From assembly GCF_002128405.1 (NCBI RefSeq), contig NZ_NETJ01000001.1, forward strand, positions 124,001 through 188,000: DNA of 64,000 nucleotides. The letters are read 5' to 3'. The stretch is from Gottfriedia solisilvae (GTDB lineage: Bacteria; Bacillota; Bacilli; Bacillales; Bacillaceae_G). The notes below the pieces were generated by a model, which did no database searches, was not told the origin of the DNA, and was given only the letters and a program-made list of their open reading frames with translations. The translations under genes and the position numbers were made by a program. Numbering within the stretch: position 1 is the stretch's first letter; each line of letters begins with the position of its first letter. This document shows positions 25,649-33,500 of this stretch, in pieces.

Positions 25649-26840
25649 AAATTTTTTGTATTGTCGTATTAGCAAATGCTTGTTGAAGGTCGTCCACAAT
25701 ATCCTCCCATGCTTCTAAACCGACTGACATACGAATCATATTATCTGTAATCCCCATTTTTTGCTGTAATTTTTTTGGCACAACAGAATGTGTCATTGTA
25801 GCTGGATGTTGAATTAATGTCTCTGTATCACCAAGACTTACTGCAATTTTAATCATCTTTAGGTGATTGAGGATCTCTTGTGTTTCCTCCTTCGAACCAT
25901 GCACCGTAAAAGCGATGACGCCTCCACCTTTTCTCATTTGCTTTTTAGAAATGTAGTAGTCCGGATGATTCGAATCTCCCGGATAGTACACTTCTTTCAC
26001 AATTGGATGAGAGTGTAAAAATGCAAATACTTTTTCTGCATTATCACAATGGCGTTCCATTCGAACTGCTAAAGTTTTTAATCCACGAAGTAATAACCAT
26101 GCATCAAACGGAGACATTATTCCACCAGTGTCCTTCCTAACAGGTAACATAGCATCAGCCAGTTCTTTTGTTTTACACACAACGATTCCTGCGATGACAT
26201 CCCCATGTCCGCCAATATATTTCGTTGCACTATGCAACACAATATCACAGCCAAGACTTAAAGGATTTTGTAAATATGGTGAACAAAATGTATTATCTAC
26301 GACTACTATAATGTTCTTTTTCTTCGCTACTGCTACTACCTTCTCAATATCAATGAGTTTCATAGTAGGGTTAATTGGGGTCTCAATAAAAATAACCTTT
26401 GTATTTTCTTGGATTACTTCATATAGCTCTTCTTCAGTGGACATATTGCAAAAATCATGTTGTACACCAAACCGATTTTCTAACATTTCTAATAATCCAA
26501 ATGTACATCCGTATATTCCTTTTGAGCATACAATATGATCTCCAGCTCTGATTAATGAAAACAAAGTAGTCGAAACAGCGGCCATACCAGACCCAAAAGC
26601 AAGTGCAGCTTCTCCTTCTTCCAAAGTAGCCATTCGTTCCTCTAAAATATGAACTGTTGGATTCCCTAGTCTTGAATAAATATAACCATTACTCTCCCCA
26701 CTAAAACTTTGTTCACCGTGTTGTGCAGTAGGAAAAGTAAAAGTGGATGTCTGAAATAACGGTGGTGTTAAACTACCTTGGTACTCACTTGATTCATAAC
26801 CTTCATGAATTAGCATCGTCTCAATCTGTTTTTTCTTCAT
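25647..26840 (-). CDS. PLP-dependent Cys/Met metabolism enzyme (methionine gamma-lyase type)
   Basis: A 397-residue trans-sulfuration family enzyme. The catalytic lysine lies in LHSATKYIGGHGDVIAG, and the phosphate-binding segment is AAFGSGMAAVSTTLFSLIRA. The N-terminal GYESSEYQGSLTPPLFQTST segment and C-terminal GLEAWEDIVDDL are typical. It resembles methionine gamma-lyase and cystathionine gamma-lyase, which cannot be separated by eye. The ATG at 26840 is preferred because GAGAGGGG precedes it; the frame extends 16 codons upstream without such a site. No SAM riboswitch was seen upstream. Confidence 0.88.
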   Translation of the reverse strand: MKKKQIETMLIHEGYESSEYQGSLTPPLFQTSTFTFPTAQHGEQSFSGESNGYIYSRLGNPTVHILEERMATLEEGEAALAFGSGMAAVSTTLFSLIRAGDHIVCSKGIYGCTFGLLEMLENRFGVQHDFCNMSTEEELYEVIQENTKVIFIETPINPTMKLIDIEKVVAVAKKKNIIVVVDNTFCSPYLQNPLSLGCDIVLHSATKYIGGHGDVIAGIVVCKTKELADAMLPVRKDTGGIMSPFDAWLLLRGLKTLAVRMERHCDNAEKVFAFLHSHPIVKEVYYPGDSNHPDYYISKKQMRKGGGVIAFTVHGSKEETQEILNHLKMIKIAVSLGDTETLIQHPATMTHSVVPKKLQQKMGITDNMIRMSVGLEAWEDIVDDLQQAFANTTIQKI

Positions 26841-27023
26841 ATAAATTAGCCCCTCTCCATTTGCGTTCTTTTTTTCATAAATGAGCATGCATGCTTTGGA
26901 TGTTATTGAATTTGATGAGGTTCTAGCAGATTTTTAGTAATATCTATTCAAAAAAATAAATGGTTTTGAGAAATAGATAATGCTAAACCTTACTCAAAGA
27001 TTGTAAATGCAATTTTAAAATAT

Positions 27024-27039
27024 ATGTAAGCGCTTTACT
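27024..27039. promoter_or_regulatory. cre-like sequence (CcpA) upstream of the lyase gene
   Basis: ATGTAAGCGCTTTACT matches the cre consensus except for an inverted CA near the end. It lies about 185 bp before the lyase ATG. A weak candidate. Confidence 0.3.
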
Positions 27040-27142
27040 ATTTATATTTTATTAGCCTATTTTGATGGAAATACATATTTTCAATAATAAAATGAGTAGC
27101 TATTAAAGAAATCCTTAATTTATTCGTAATGGTAGTTTAAAT

Positions 27143-27177
27143 AAAAAAAAGAACTACCCTAGTAGTCCTTTTTTTTA
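27143..27177. terminator. Orphan hairpin terminator
   Basis: A run of A, the stem ACTAC/GTAGT with one flanking mismatch, and a long T-run. No gene ends next to it on either strand. Confidence 0.55.
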
Positions 27178-27422
27178 TCATATGTATGTGTTTTTGTATC
27201 TTGGCATTTCATTCTTTATTTGAAATAGGTGAATCTCCTTTTTCTAAATATAAAATTGCAATTCTATGATGATAAAGCACCAATGATGATTGAATTACTT
27301 TTCATATTTAAAACATTTGATCGTTATGTATGTGGACCCTGTAAAAAGTTGATTTGCTTGTTCTAGTTTCAATTATATGTAGAAGTTAACAAAATGATTT
27401 TCTTTCGTAGCCTAAAAAAAGA

Positions 27423-27438
27423 TGTAGCTCTTGCTACA
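27423..27438 (-). terminator. Terminator of the RHH/J-domain gene
   Basis: TGTAGC (27423-27428) and GCTACA (27433-27438) form a short stem, with CTTTTTTT following on the minus strand. Confidence 0.65.
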
Positions 27439-27447
27439 GTACTACTT

Positions 27448-28059
27448 TTACAAACTATATTCTTCAGTTGGTATTTTGCCCGTAAGTATATCATATTCAG
27501 CTTTCATTTCACCGAATTTTTGAGGATTCCCTTCATTTAAGGCATAATCTGGATGCCACAATTTTGTATATTGTCTCATATGCTTCTTCCAAACTTCTGC
27601 ACCATCTTTAGGATTGAAGTATTTAAATTGATATGTATGATTTTCTTTAATTGTAAATGAATAGTCTCTAAAATAACGTTCCCATTCTTTTGCCCAATCA
27701 TCTAGTTTTTTCTTAAATCTTTCGGCTTGCATACTGTTTTTCATCTTCTCTTCGTTCTTCCAATATTCCATTCTTTGGTTAAATTCATCTAACCCAGTAT
27801 TAGCGTTCTTCCAGCGTTGCTCATCATCTTTTAGTTCTTGGTCTAATTCTTGATCTAAAGAGGTTTCATTTACCTTATCATCACTAAAAATCTGTTTTAC
27901 ACCTGTATTACTTAAATGAATGGCGTACTTTTCGTTGATCATTTGTTCCAACAGTTCTGCCATAGTTGTACCAGTTAGTTGGGAAAGCTGATCTAACTTA
28001 TTCATACTTTCTTGATGTAGTTTATGTGTAACATACACTTTTTTAGGTTTCTTTTTCAA
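27448..28059 (-). CDS. RHH-like N-terminus fused to a J-domain-like C-terminus
   Basis: A 203-residue protein with three parts. Residues 1-50 (KKVYVTHKLHQESMNKLDQ, then TMAELLEQMINEKY) resemble a ribbon-helix-helix DNA-binding domain. Residues 65-135 are highly charged and predicted helical or coiled coil. Residues 150-197 resemble a DnaJ domain: a helix ending YTKLW, an HPD tripeptide at 169-171, then NPQKFGEMKAEYDILTG, which matches J-domain helix III. J-domains stimulate Hsp70 ATPase. TTG at 28057-28059 is chosen: AAGGAG lies nine bases upstream, whereas a TTG three codons earlier abuts it. It lies beside, but is transcribed separately from, a TIR protein unit. The combined function is unknown. 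Confidence 0.75.
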   Translation of the reverse strand: MKKKPKKVYVTHKLHQESMNKLDQLSQLTGTTMAELLEQMINEKYAIHLSNTGVKQIFSDDKVNETSLDQELDQELKDDEQRWKNANTGLDEFNQRMEYWKNEEKMKNSMQAERFKKKLDDWAKEWERYFRDYSFTIKENHTYQFKYFNPKDGAEVWKKHMRQYTKLWHPDYALNEGNPQKFGEMKAEYDILTGKIPTEEYSL

Positions 28060-28234
28060 CCAACTCAACTCCTTAACTAAATGTTACTATACAAGAATGT
28101 AGCAAACCATTAAAATATGGAGTCAATCTTGTTACAAAATATCATCAAATCACTAAAAAATTGGTAAATGAATCAATTGGAGTATTGTTTTTAAAATCAT
28201 TGTTCCTGAGTGTTCAAATTATCATTATACAAAA

Positions 28235-28261
28235 AACACTTTAACTAATTGTTAAAGTGTT
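28235..28261 (-). terminator. Terminator of the TIR unit
   Basis: A perfect 11-bp stem (AACACTTTAAC with its complement) followed on the minus strand by a T-run. It lies 18 bp after the 59-residue gene. Confidence 0.8.
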
Positions 28262-28278
28262 CAAATTAACTGATCTGT

Positions 28279-28458
28279 TTAAGCATTGTTTTCAAATGGT
28301 ACGCTGTAATCTGCTTTTTGTCTATATACAACTTTGCCTACTTGGGTTTTCCCTTTTACGTCGGCGGTTGCTTTTACACCTACTAGTTTTACATGTTTCG
28401 TTAAATCCTTTTTGGAAACCATTTTTTTCACGTCTTTGAAATCAATATATCTTGTCAT
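28279..28458 (-). CDS. Small basic protein, 59 residues, coupled to the TIR gene
   Basis: The frame begins MTRYIDFKDVKKMVSKKDLT and ends YSVPFENNA. It is basic and lysine-rich, without a membrane segment. Its ATG overlaps the TGA of the upstream TIR gene (ATGA, 28455-28458), and a GGAGGTGG ribosome binding site lies inside that gene, so translation is coupled. A strong terminator follows. I do not recognise the family. Tight coupling suggests a partner, for example a regulator or inhibitor of the TIR protein. Confidence 0.75.
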   Translation of the reverse strand: MTRYIDFKDVKKMVSKKDLTKHVKLVGVKATADVKGKTQVGKVVYRQKADYSVPFENNA

Positions 28459-29489
28459 TTAGAACCACCTCCAAATAGATAATCGATTGTACTCATTAGT
28501 CTTGAGTTCGCTACTATTAAAAGATCTAGTTCCTCATCTTTTAATTCTGCTTCATCATCAGTAGCGGTGATTGTCACCGTTAGAACGCCCTCTGTTCCCA
28601 TAGGATAACATATTAAATAACTTTTATACAAGTTATCTCTTGTTAACAAGAACAGTATATTGCTCTTCAAATAACTATCTACTACTAGAATTCGATCCCC
28701 AGAATCTTCCTCGATACCATCATTCACATTAAACTCATGAAATTGTTTACTTGGTATTTCTCCAATAATATGTCTTAATCCTTCTGAACCTTCCCTTTTC
28801 CAAAAACCAATATCGGTTAGTTCGAATCCTCTTGGAACACCATACTTTGGCTTTAGGGTTTCAACTATGTATTCATGAATATGTTCAGGACTTGTTTTCA
28901 TCAGTTTTATTGCGATGTCTGCAGAAAATTTTGAAGCTACGTTTAATGCACTGATCCTAAGAGTTGCTTGTTCATAAAGCTCTTTATAGTCAACAAATGG
29001 ACCGGTTTGTTGAATGATTTCAGCAATTTCACCGCAGGCTACTCTTACTGCTGCTTTATTGTTAACTATATCTCTTATTTCATAAGTAAGATGATTTATG
29101 CCAACTAAATCAGAAAGGAAATGAAAATCTAACAGTTTCAGTTCTTCTTCGACTTGAATTTTCTTTGTTTTATTTGGGATTAAAAAAAATACTCGACCTC
29201 TACGTAGTTTCCCCCAAAACAAGCCCATTTCAAACAAAGTATTATCTCGAGTAATTAAACATTTATTGCCTCGAATAGTAATGACATCATCAGGAGAACA
29301 TATAAAGACGCCATAATCATTTTGATCTAGTTGTTTTTCTAAGTCTTCCATCGTATATTTATTAGTCGTAAAGGCAGAATTCCAAGGTGTAACTTCTGCA
29401 ACATAACTTAGATGATATTGTACTGCATCAACATATGGCATGGCTTCCCTAGATGAACCAATAAAAACTCTAGATCTTCTCTCTTCCAT
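28455..29489 (-). CDS. CAP12-like TIR-domain protein with GAF-like C-terminal domain
   Basis: A 344-residue protein. Residues 6-130 resemble the TIR-like nucleotide-binding domain of CAP12/Pycsar effectors (PF10137 type): SRVFIGSSREA at the start, NDYGVFICSPDD, and RDNTLFEMGLFWGKLRRG with the expected catalytic-type glutamate E87. Residues 172-337 resemble a GAF sensor domain, ending in GVLTVTITATDDEAELKDEE and a long helix, as GAF domains do. TIR proteins of this kind cleave NAD+ when triggered in antiphage defence. The gene heads a two-gene unit with the 59-residue protein. Domain assignments are by pattern recognition, the GAF part less certain than the TIR part. Confidence 0.8.
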   Translation of the reverse strand: MEERRSRVFIGSSREAMPYVDAVQYHLSYVAEVTPWNSAFTTNKYTMEDLEKQLDQNDYGVFICSPDDVITIRGNKCLITRDNTLFEMGLFWGKLRRGRVFFLIPNKTKKIQVEEELKLLDFHFLSDLVGINHLTYEIRDIVNNKAAVRVACGEIAEIIQQTGPFVDYKELYEQATLRISALNVASKFSADIAIKLMKTSPEHIHEYIVETLKPKYGVPRGFELTDIGFWKREGSEGLRHIIGEIPSKQFHEFNVNDGIEEDSGDRILVVDSYLKSNILFLLTRDNLYKSYLICYPMGTEGVLTVTITATDDEAELKDEELDLLIVANSRLMSTIDYLFGGGSK

Positions 29490-29716
29490 AAAACCTCCAA
29501 CTTAATTAGTAAATATTACCACAGATTATATCATAAAATTCTAATAATTTGATTGCGAACATTAAATATAAACGAAAATGGTTCAAAGTACCTTGACAAG
29601 TTTGAAAAATGATATCATAGGCTCTTTTATTTAGGATATTTCGTATTATTTTATTGCGAATTAAGCAAGAGTTTTTAATTCTAGCTCAAGATTGCTACCA
29701 TTCCGTAGGTAATCAA

Positions 29717-29743
29717 AAAAAGCTAACAATATGTTAGCTTTTT
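29717..29743 (-). terminator. Terminator of the AKR-SRPBCC unit
   Basis: A perfect 11-bp stem, AAAAAGCTAAC with its complement, followed by T-rich sequence. Confidence 0.8.
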
Positions 29744-29752
29744 ATAATAGAT

Positions 29753-30169
29753 TTAAGCTGAAAATACAGATTTTAATGCTTCGAGTCCATCTTGGTAAAT
29801 CCCATTAAATAATGATGTAACCTCTTCCTCAGTCACCCCAATTGGAGTAAAGCTACCAGACCACTCAACTAAGGCTTCTTTACTACCATTATGTTCACGA
29901 ACACGTAAAGTTGATTGATAGTTAGTTACTGGAAATGGTGCTTTCATAATTGAGTAAGTGTAGAATTGATCTTTGTCATTGAACGCTTCAAGACGTTCCA
30001 CTATTACATCTCCATCAGGATTTGCAAGATGTCTTACGCGTCCACCTTCACTTAATTCACTGTTAGGGATATAGGGTAGCCAATCTGGAAGTGAATTAAA
30101 GCCACCGATTAATTTCCATACTTTTTCAGGTGATGCAGGAATGATCATTGTTACTGTTGTGTTTGCCAT
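29753..30169 (-). CDS. SRPBCC (START-like) family protein
   Basis: A 138-residue small-ligand-binding protein of the Bet v1/START-like (polyketide cyclase 2) fold. The N-terminal ASPEKVWKLIGGFNSLPDWLP motif is shortened here to the PEKVWKLIG core, followed by a beta-rich region and a C-terminal helix. These proteins bind hydrophobic ligands or act as cyclases. The ATG at 30167-30169 is chosen: the AAAGGAG before it is eight bases away, while the ATG six bases upstream is only two bases from it. It follows the aldo/keto reductase with almost no gap, so the two form an operon and may act on the same compound. Confidence 0.85.
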   Translation of the reverse strand: MANTTVTMIIPASPEKVWKLIGGFNSLPDWLPYIPNSELSEGGRVRHLANPDGDVIVERLEAFNDKDQFYTYSIMKAPFPVTNYQSTLRVREHNGSKEALVEWSGSFTPIGVTEEEVTSLFNGIYQDGLEALKSVFSA

Positions 30170-30171
30170 TT

Positions 30172-31191
30172 TCATATCTCCTTTTTAGCGTCTGTTGGAA
30201 GTGGTGCGTTTTCCGCCACTAGTTTTTGTTCGCGCATTTCCATCCAAAACTCAGCAGGAATTACTTCATTTAATGCAGCTTGATCCTCGATAATTCGCTC
30301 TGGACGACTTGCTCCTGGAATAACAGCAGTAACCGCTGGATTGGCTAACGAAAATTGTAGAGCAGCTGCCTTTACGCTAATATTGTGGCGTGTTGCAATA
30401 CCCTTGATTTTTTCAACTTTTGAAATAATATCAGGCGATGCTTTCTGATACTCGAAATGAGTACCACCGGCTAGGATCCCTGAACTGTATGGACCACCAA
30501 CAACAATATCAACGTTTTCCATAGCTGCAGTTGGCATTAATCGTTGAAGAGCGCGATCATGATCTAATAATGTGTAACGGCCTGCTAATAAGCTAATGTT
30601 TGGCTTTGTTTCGCCAAGTTCTAAAGCAAGTTCAATTGGCTCTACTTTATTCACGCCAAGACCCCAAGCTTTAATGACCCCTTCTTCACGTAATTGTGTC
30701 AAAACGCGAAATGCTCCAGTTCGAGCAATTTCAAATTGTGATAGCCATTCGTCTCCATAGAAGTCCTGTGCAATATCATGTACATATACAATGTCTAAGC
30801 GATCAGTTTTTAAACGGTTCAAACTTTGCTCGATTGAACGTAACGTCGCGTCTGCACTGTAGTCATTTATCATCTTATTTTTACGTCCGAATTCGAATAA
30901 TCCACCTTTTTCACCTAAATCACGTGTTGATGGGTCCTCTAGTTCGTCCAAAATTAAGCGACCCACTTTCGTGCTTAATACGAATTCATCTCGATTATAT
31001 TTTGACAATGCTTCACCTAGTCTAATCTCAGCTAGTCCTGCTCCATAAAATGGAGCTGTATCAAAATATCGTATTCCATTGTTCCAAGCTGCATCTACAG
31101 TCGCAAGTGCTTCTTCTTCTGGAATATTTCGGAACATATTCCCAAGTGGTGCAGTACCAAAACCTAATTTTCCTTCAAACATATTTTTCAT
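30172..31191 (-). CDS. Aldo/keto reductase family oxidoreductase
   Basis: A 339-residue NAD(P)-dependent reductase, a TIM barrel of the D-threo-aldose/L-fucose dehydrogenase branch. Catalytic residues lie in RYFDTAPFYGAGLAE (Asp, Tyr), LSTKVGRL (Lys) and DIVYVHDI (His), and the C-terminus has the cofactor-binding IPGASRPERI. It probably reduces aldehydes, ketones or lactones. The second of two adjacent ATGs (31189-31191) sits at better distance from AGGAGG, though the first (31194) is possible. It is co-transcribed with the SRPBCC gene. Confidence 0.9.
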   Translation of the reverse strand: MKNMFEGKLGFGTAPLGNMFRNIPEEEALATVDAAWNNGIRYFDTAPFYGAGLAEIRLGEALSKYNRDEFVLSTKVGRLILDELEDPSTRDLGEKGGLFEFGRKNKMINDYSADATLRSIEQSLNRLKTDRLDIVYVHDIAQDFYGDEWLSQFEIARTGAFRVLTQLREEGVIKAWGLGVNKVEPIELALELGETKPNISLLAGRYTLLDHDRALQRLMPTAAMENVDIVVGGPYSSGILAGGTHFEYQKASPDIISKVEKIKGIATRHNISVKAAALQFSLANPAVTAVIPGASRPERIIEDQAALNEVIPAEFWMEMREQKLVAENAPLPTDAKKEI

Positions 31192-31553
31192 CATAATCCT
31201 CCTATAAAATATATTACAAGTCTTTATAGACTTAATAAGTTATTTCATTAATGTTTATAGTGAGATCTCACTTGTCTTCTATTACGTATTTCTTAAAAGT
31301 GATTACTCTCTATATTGGTATTATGAAATAATGTGAAAAAGAAAAGAAGGACGTACTTTCAAGTGCGGTAGTAACCCTACTGTTCTTAAGGCACTTTTTA
31401 GTTACTTAAGAACTAAATAGGTATAAATAATAATATCGATTGTTTATTATCATATTTAGAATCAATTGAATGATAAAATTAAGCGTTTAAAAGTAAAATC
31501 TATTTAAAAAAATTTTGAATTATTTTTAGGAACCCTAGCCGTATAAAAGAAAA
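31192..31553. other. Intergenic region with a 9-bp inverted repeat
   Basis: The region upstream of the aldo/keto reductase holds GTTCTTAAG (31382-31390) and CTTAAGAAC (31405-31413), a perfect inverted repeat, and GTACTT/AAGTGC near 31352. HxlR-type regulators bind such sites, and one is encoded next door. No gene seen. Confidence 0.4.
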
Positions 31554-31574
31554 AAGGTAGGGAATCCCTACCTT
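31554..31574 (-). terminator. Terminator of the hxlR-type gene
   Basis: AAGGTAGGG and CCCTACCTT form a 9-bp stem with a 3-base loop. A T-run follows on the minus strand. Confidence 0.8.
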
Positions 31575-31579
31575 CTGTA

Positions 31580-31936
31580 CTATTCATTAAGAATACTTAC
31601 TTCTAATACATCATCTTTATTTCCGTATTTTTTTATGATATGACTTTCTCCCCATACACATAATGAATGTAAGATTTCATTCAAGCTGACTCCATAGTCT
31701 GATAAAGAATATTCAACTTTAGGCGGTATTTGATTATATACAGTACGATTTATGATTCCGTCTTCTTCAAGTTCTCTAAGTTGTTGTGTGAGCATTTTTT
31801 GAGTTATACCAGGCATTGCTCGTTTTAATTCACTTGTTCTCCGTGTCCCTAGCTTTAGATGGCACAATATCACGACTTTCCATTTCCCGCCAATTACCTC
31901 TAATGCTGCTTCAACCGGTATGTTATATTTCTTCAT
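31580..31936 (-). CDS. HxlR-family (MarR-like) transcriptional regulator
   Basis: A 118-residue winged-helix regulator. Residues 1-100 contain the HxlR signature: ALEVIGGKWKVVILCHL, then TSELKRAMPGITQKMLTQQL and ELEEDGIINR. The cysteine at residue 25 (ILCHL) resembles the redox-sensing cysteine of YodB/CatR/HypR-like members, which respond to quinones and aldehydes. Its neighbours are reductases (aldo/keto reductase and NamA-type), which are typical HxlR targets. It is monocistronic with its own terminator. Confidence 0.92.
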   Translation of the reverse strand: MKKYNIPVEAALEVIGGKWKVVILCHLKLGTRRTSELKRAMPGITQKMLTQQLRELEEDGIINRTVYNQIPPKVEYSLSDYGVSLNEILHSLCVWGESHIIKKYGNKDDVLEVSILNE

Positions 31937-31961
31937 TAACAGATCTCCTTAAAAACAATAT

Positions 31962-32012
31962 AGAAGTTCTAATAAATAATCCTCACTAAATAGCGAGGAT
32001 TATCATACTTCT
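31962..32012 (-). terminator. Long hairpin between namA and hxlR genes
   Basis: An inner 9-bp stem (ATAATCCTC with GAGGATTAT) extends to an outer AGAAGT/ACTTCT pairing. On the minus strand it follows the NamA gene by about 100 bp and probably ends its transcript. Confidence 0.55.
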
Positions 32013-32112
32013 ATTTTTATATATGTATCCAAGTTTATTATTTTCCTTTCATGAATTAATCATTCGTAGGAAAATAGCTTAATTTGGCATATAACTTTGA
32101 TTACTAATTATT

Positions 32113-33135
32113 TTAAAATCCTGTAGTGTATTGTCTTGGAATAATTGTCTCCTTATTTAACTTAGAAGCAGCTTCTAATGTCCAATAAGGATTTCTCAAC
32201 ATCCCTCTACCTACTGCAACTAAGTCAGCGTCATCATTACCAACTACAGCATTCGCAAGGCTTGGCTCGTCTAATCTTCCAACTGCAATGACAGGCACAT
32301 TAAGAGCTTGTTTAATTTCTCTTGCAAGAGGTACTTGATATGCTACATGTGTGCCAGGTCTGCCGTGAGCTGCAATTTGCCCTTCACCACCAGAGCTTAC
32401 ATGGAAAATATCTACTCCTGCATTTTGATATTCTTTAGAAAAATCAATACTATGATCAATTCCATATCCACCTTCAACATATTCAATGGCAGAAATACGC
32501 ATAATTAAAGGCATTTCTTCTGGCATCACACTTTTTGCAGCCTGAATGACTTCTTTACCGAAAAGAGTTAAATCCTTTCCGTACTCATCTGATCTACGAT
32601 TTGTTAATGGAGATTGAAATTGATGGATTAAGTAACCATGTGCACCATGTAATTCAATCGTGTCTACCCCGATTTTGACTGCACGTTCTACAGCTAAACG
32701 GAACTTTTCAACCATATCCTTCACTTCTTGTGTTGTCAGTTCTCTTGGAGTTTTTGATTTTTCATCGAAAGGAATTGCAGATGAAGATACAGGAACTTGT
32801 GCATCTACAGCTTTACGTCCTGCATGAGCAATTTGAATACCGACTTTTGCTCCGTGTTGCTTGCATGCTTCAACAATTCGTTTTAAAGCTGGAATTTGAT
32901 CATCTGACCATAATCCTAAATCAAAATCTGAAATTCGACCATCTGGTTCTACATCAGTCATTTCAATAATGATTAACCCAGCTCCGCCTATTGCTCTACT
33001 TACATAATGAGTGTAATGCCAATCAGTTGCAATCCCATCTTTGTTTGTAACTGAATATTGACACATTGGAGGCATAACTACTCTATTTTTTAATTCTAAC
33101 CCTTTTATTTTAAATGGTGTAAATAAATGATTCAT
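32113..33135 (-). CDS. namA: NADPH-dependent ene-reductase, NamA/YqjM-like (Old Yellow Enzyme)
   Basis: A 340-residue FMN-binding TIM-barrel enzyme. Family marks are LFTPFKIKGLELKNRVVMPP, with the YqjM-type NRVVMPPMCQYS containing the regulatory cysteine, then GVDTIELHGAHGYLIHQF and NRRSDEYGKDL. It reduces alpha,beta-unsaturated carbonyls, nitro compounds and quinones with NADPH. The ATG at 33133-33135 is favoured over the ATG six bases upstream, since GGAAGG then sits at a better distance. It lies near an HxlR regulator that may control it. Confidence 0.9.
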   Translation of the reverse strand: MNHLFTPFKIKGLELKNRVVMPPMCQYSVTNKDGIATDWHYTHYVSRAIGGAGLIIIEMTDVEPDGRISDFDLGLWSDDQIPALKRIVEACKQHGAKVGIQIAHAGRKAVDAQVPVSSSAIPFDEKSKTPRELTTQEVKDMVEKFRLAVERAVKIGVDTIELHGAHGYLIHQFQSPLTNRRSDEYGKDLTLFGKEVIQAAKSVMPEEMPLIMRISAIEYVEGGYGIDHSIDFSKEYQNAGVDIFHVSSGGEGQIAAHGRPGTHVAYQVPLAREIKQALNVPVIAVGRLDEPSLANAVVGNDDADLVAVGRGMLRNPYWTLEAASKLNKETIIPRQYTTGF

Positions 33136-33439
33136 TCTCATTACCTTCCTTTTGGTTTCCCATTATTTTAATGTAAATTTACTTCATTCCTAAACTGAAT
33201 AAAAGTTTTTTGCTTATAAAGAAAATTTACGACTGGAAAATACTCTCATTTCTTCGTATCAAAACAATGGAAAAAAGCTGTTAAATCAACAAATAAAAGT
33301 ATTTCCTAAAACTGCAAAAAAAAAATACAGTAAATTAATTTACCGTACAGATTTAGAATATGTTGGACAAAAAAGTAGTTATTAGAATGTTAACTAAGAC
33401 TAAGTACTAAAAAATTCTAAAAAAAATCATAGAAAAAGC
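33136..33439. other. AT-rich spacer with a palindromic hairpin
   Basis: Contains GTAAATTAATTTAC (33330-33343), a perfect 14-bp palindrome with a run of about eleven T on the minus-strand side. It could be a second terminator for the hydrolase transcript or a regulatory site before NamA. No gene seen. Confidence 0.45.
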
Positions 33440-33456
33440 CTTGTATTTTATACAAG
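33440..33456 (-). terminator. Terminator of the hydrolase gene
   Basis: CTTGTAT (33440-33446) pairs with ATACAAG (33450-33456), followed by GCTTTTTCT on the minus strand. Confidence 0.65.
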
Positions 33457-33500
33457 ACTTCACTTAATTAACTATATCTATATTACTTTTAACTTAATTT

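Larger units (their letters stand above)
26841..27422. other. Long intergenic region with a cre-like site and an orphan terminator
   Basis: About 580 bp without a supported gene. A carbon-catabolite (cre)-like sequence lies at 27024-27039. A hairpin terminator lies at 27143-27177 without an adjacent gene. A good AAAGGAG near 27235 (minus strand) has no suitable start behind it. A short untranslated RNA is possible. Confidence 0.4.

Noticed and set aside
26841-27000. SAM (S-box) riboswitch before the methionine gamma-lyase-type gene
   Set aside because: The conserved S-box sequence and helices are not present; the palindromic GCATGCATGC alone is not evidence.
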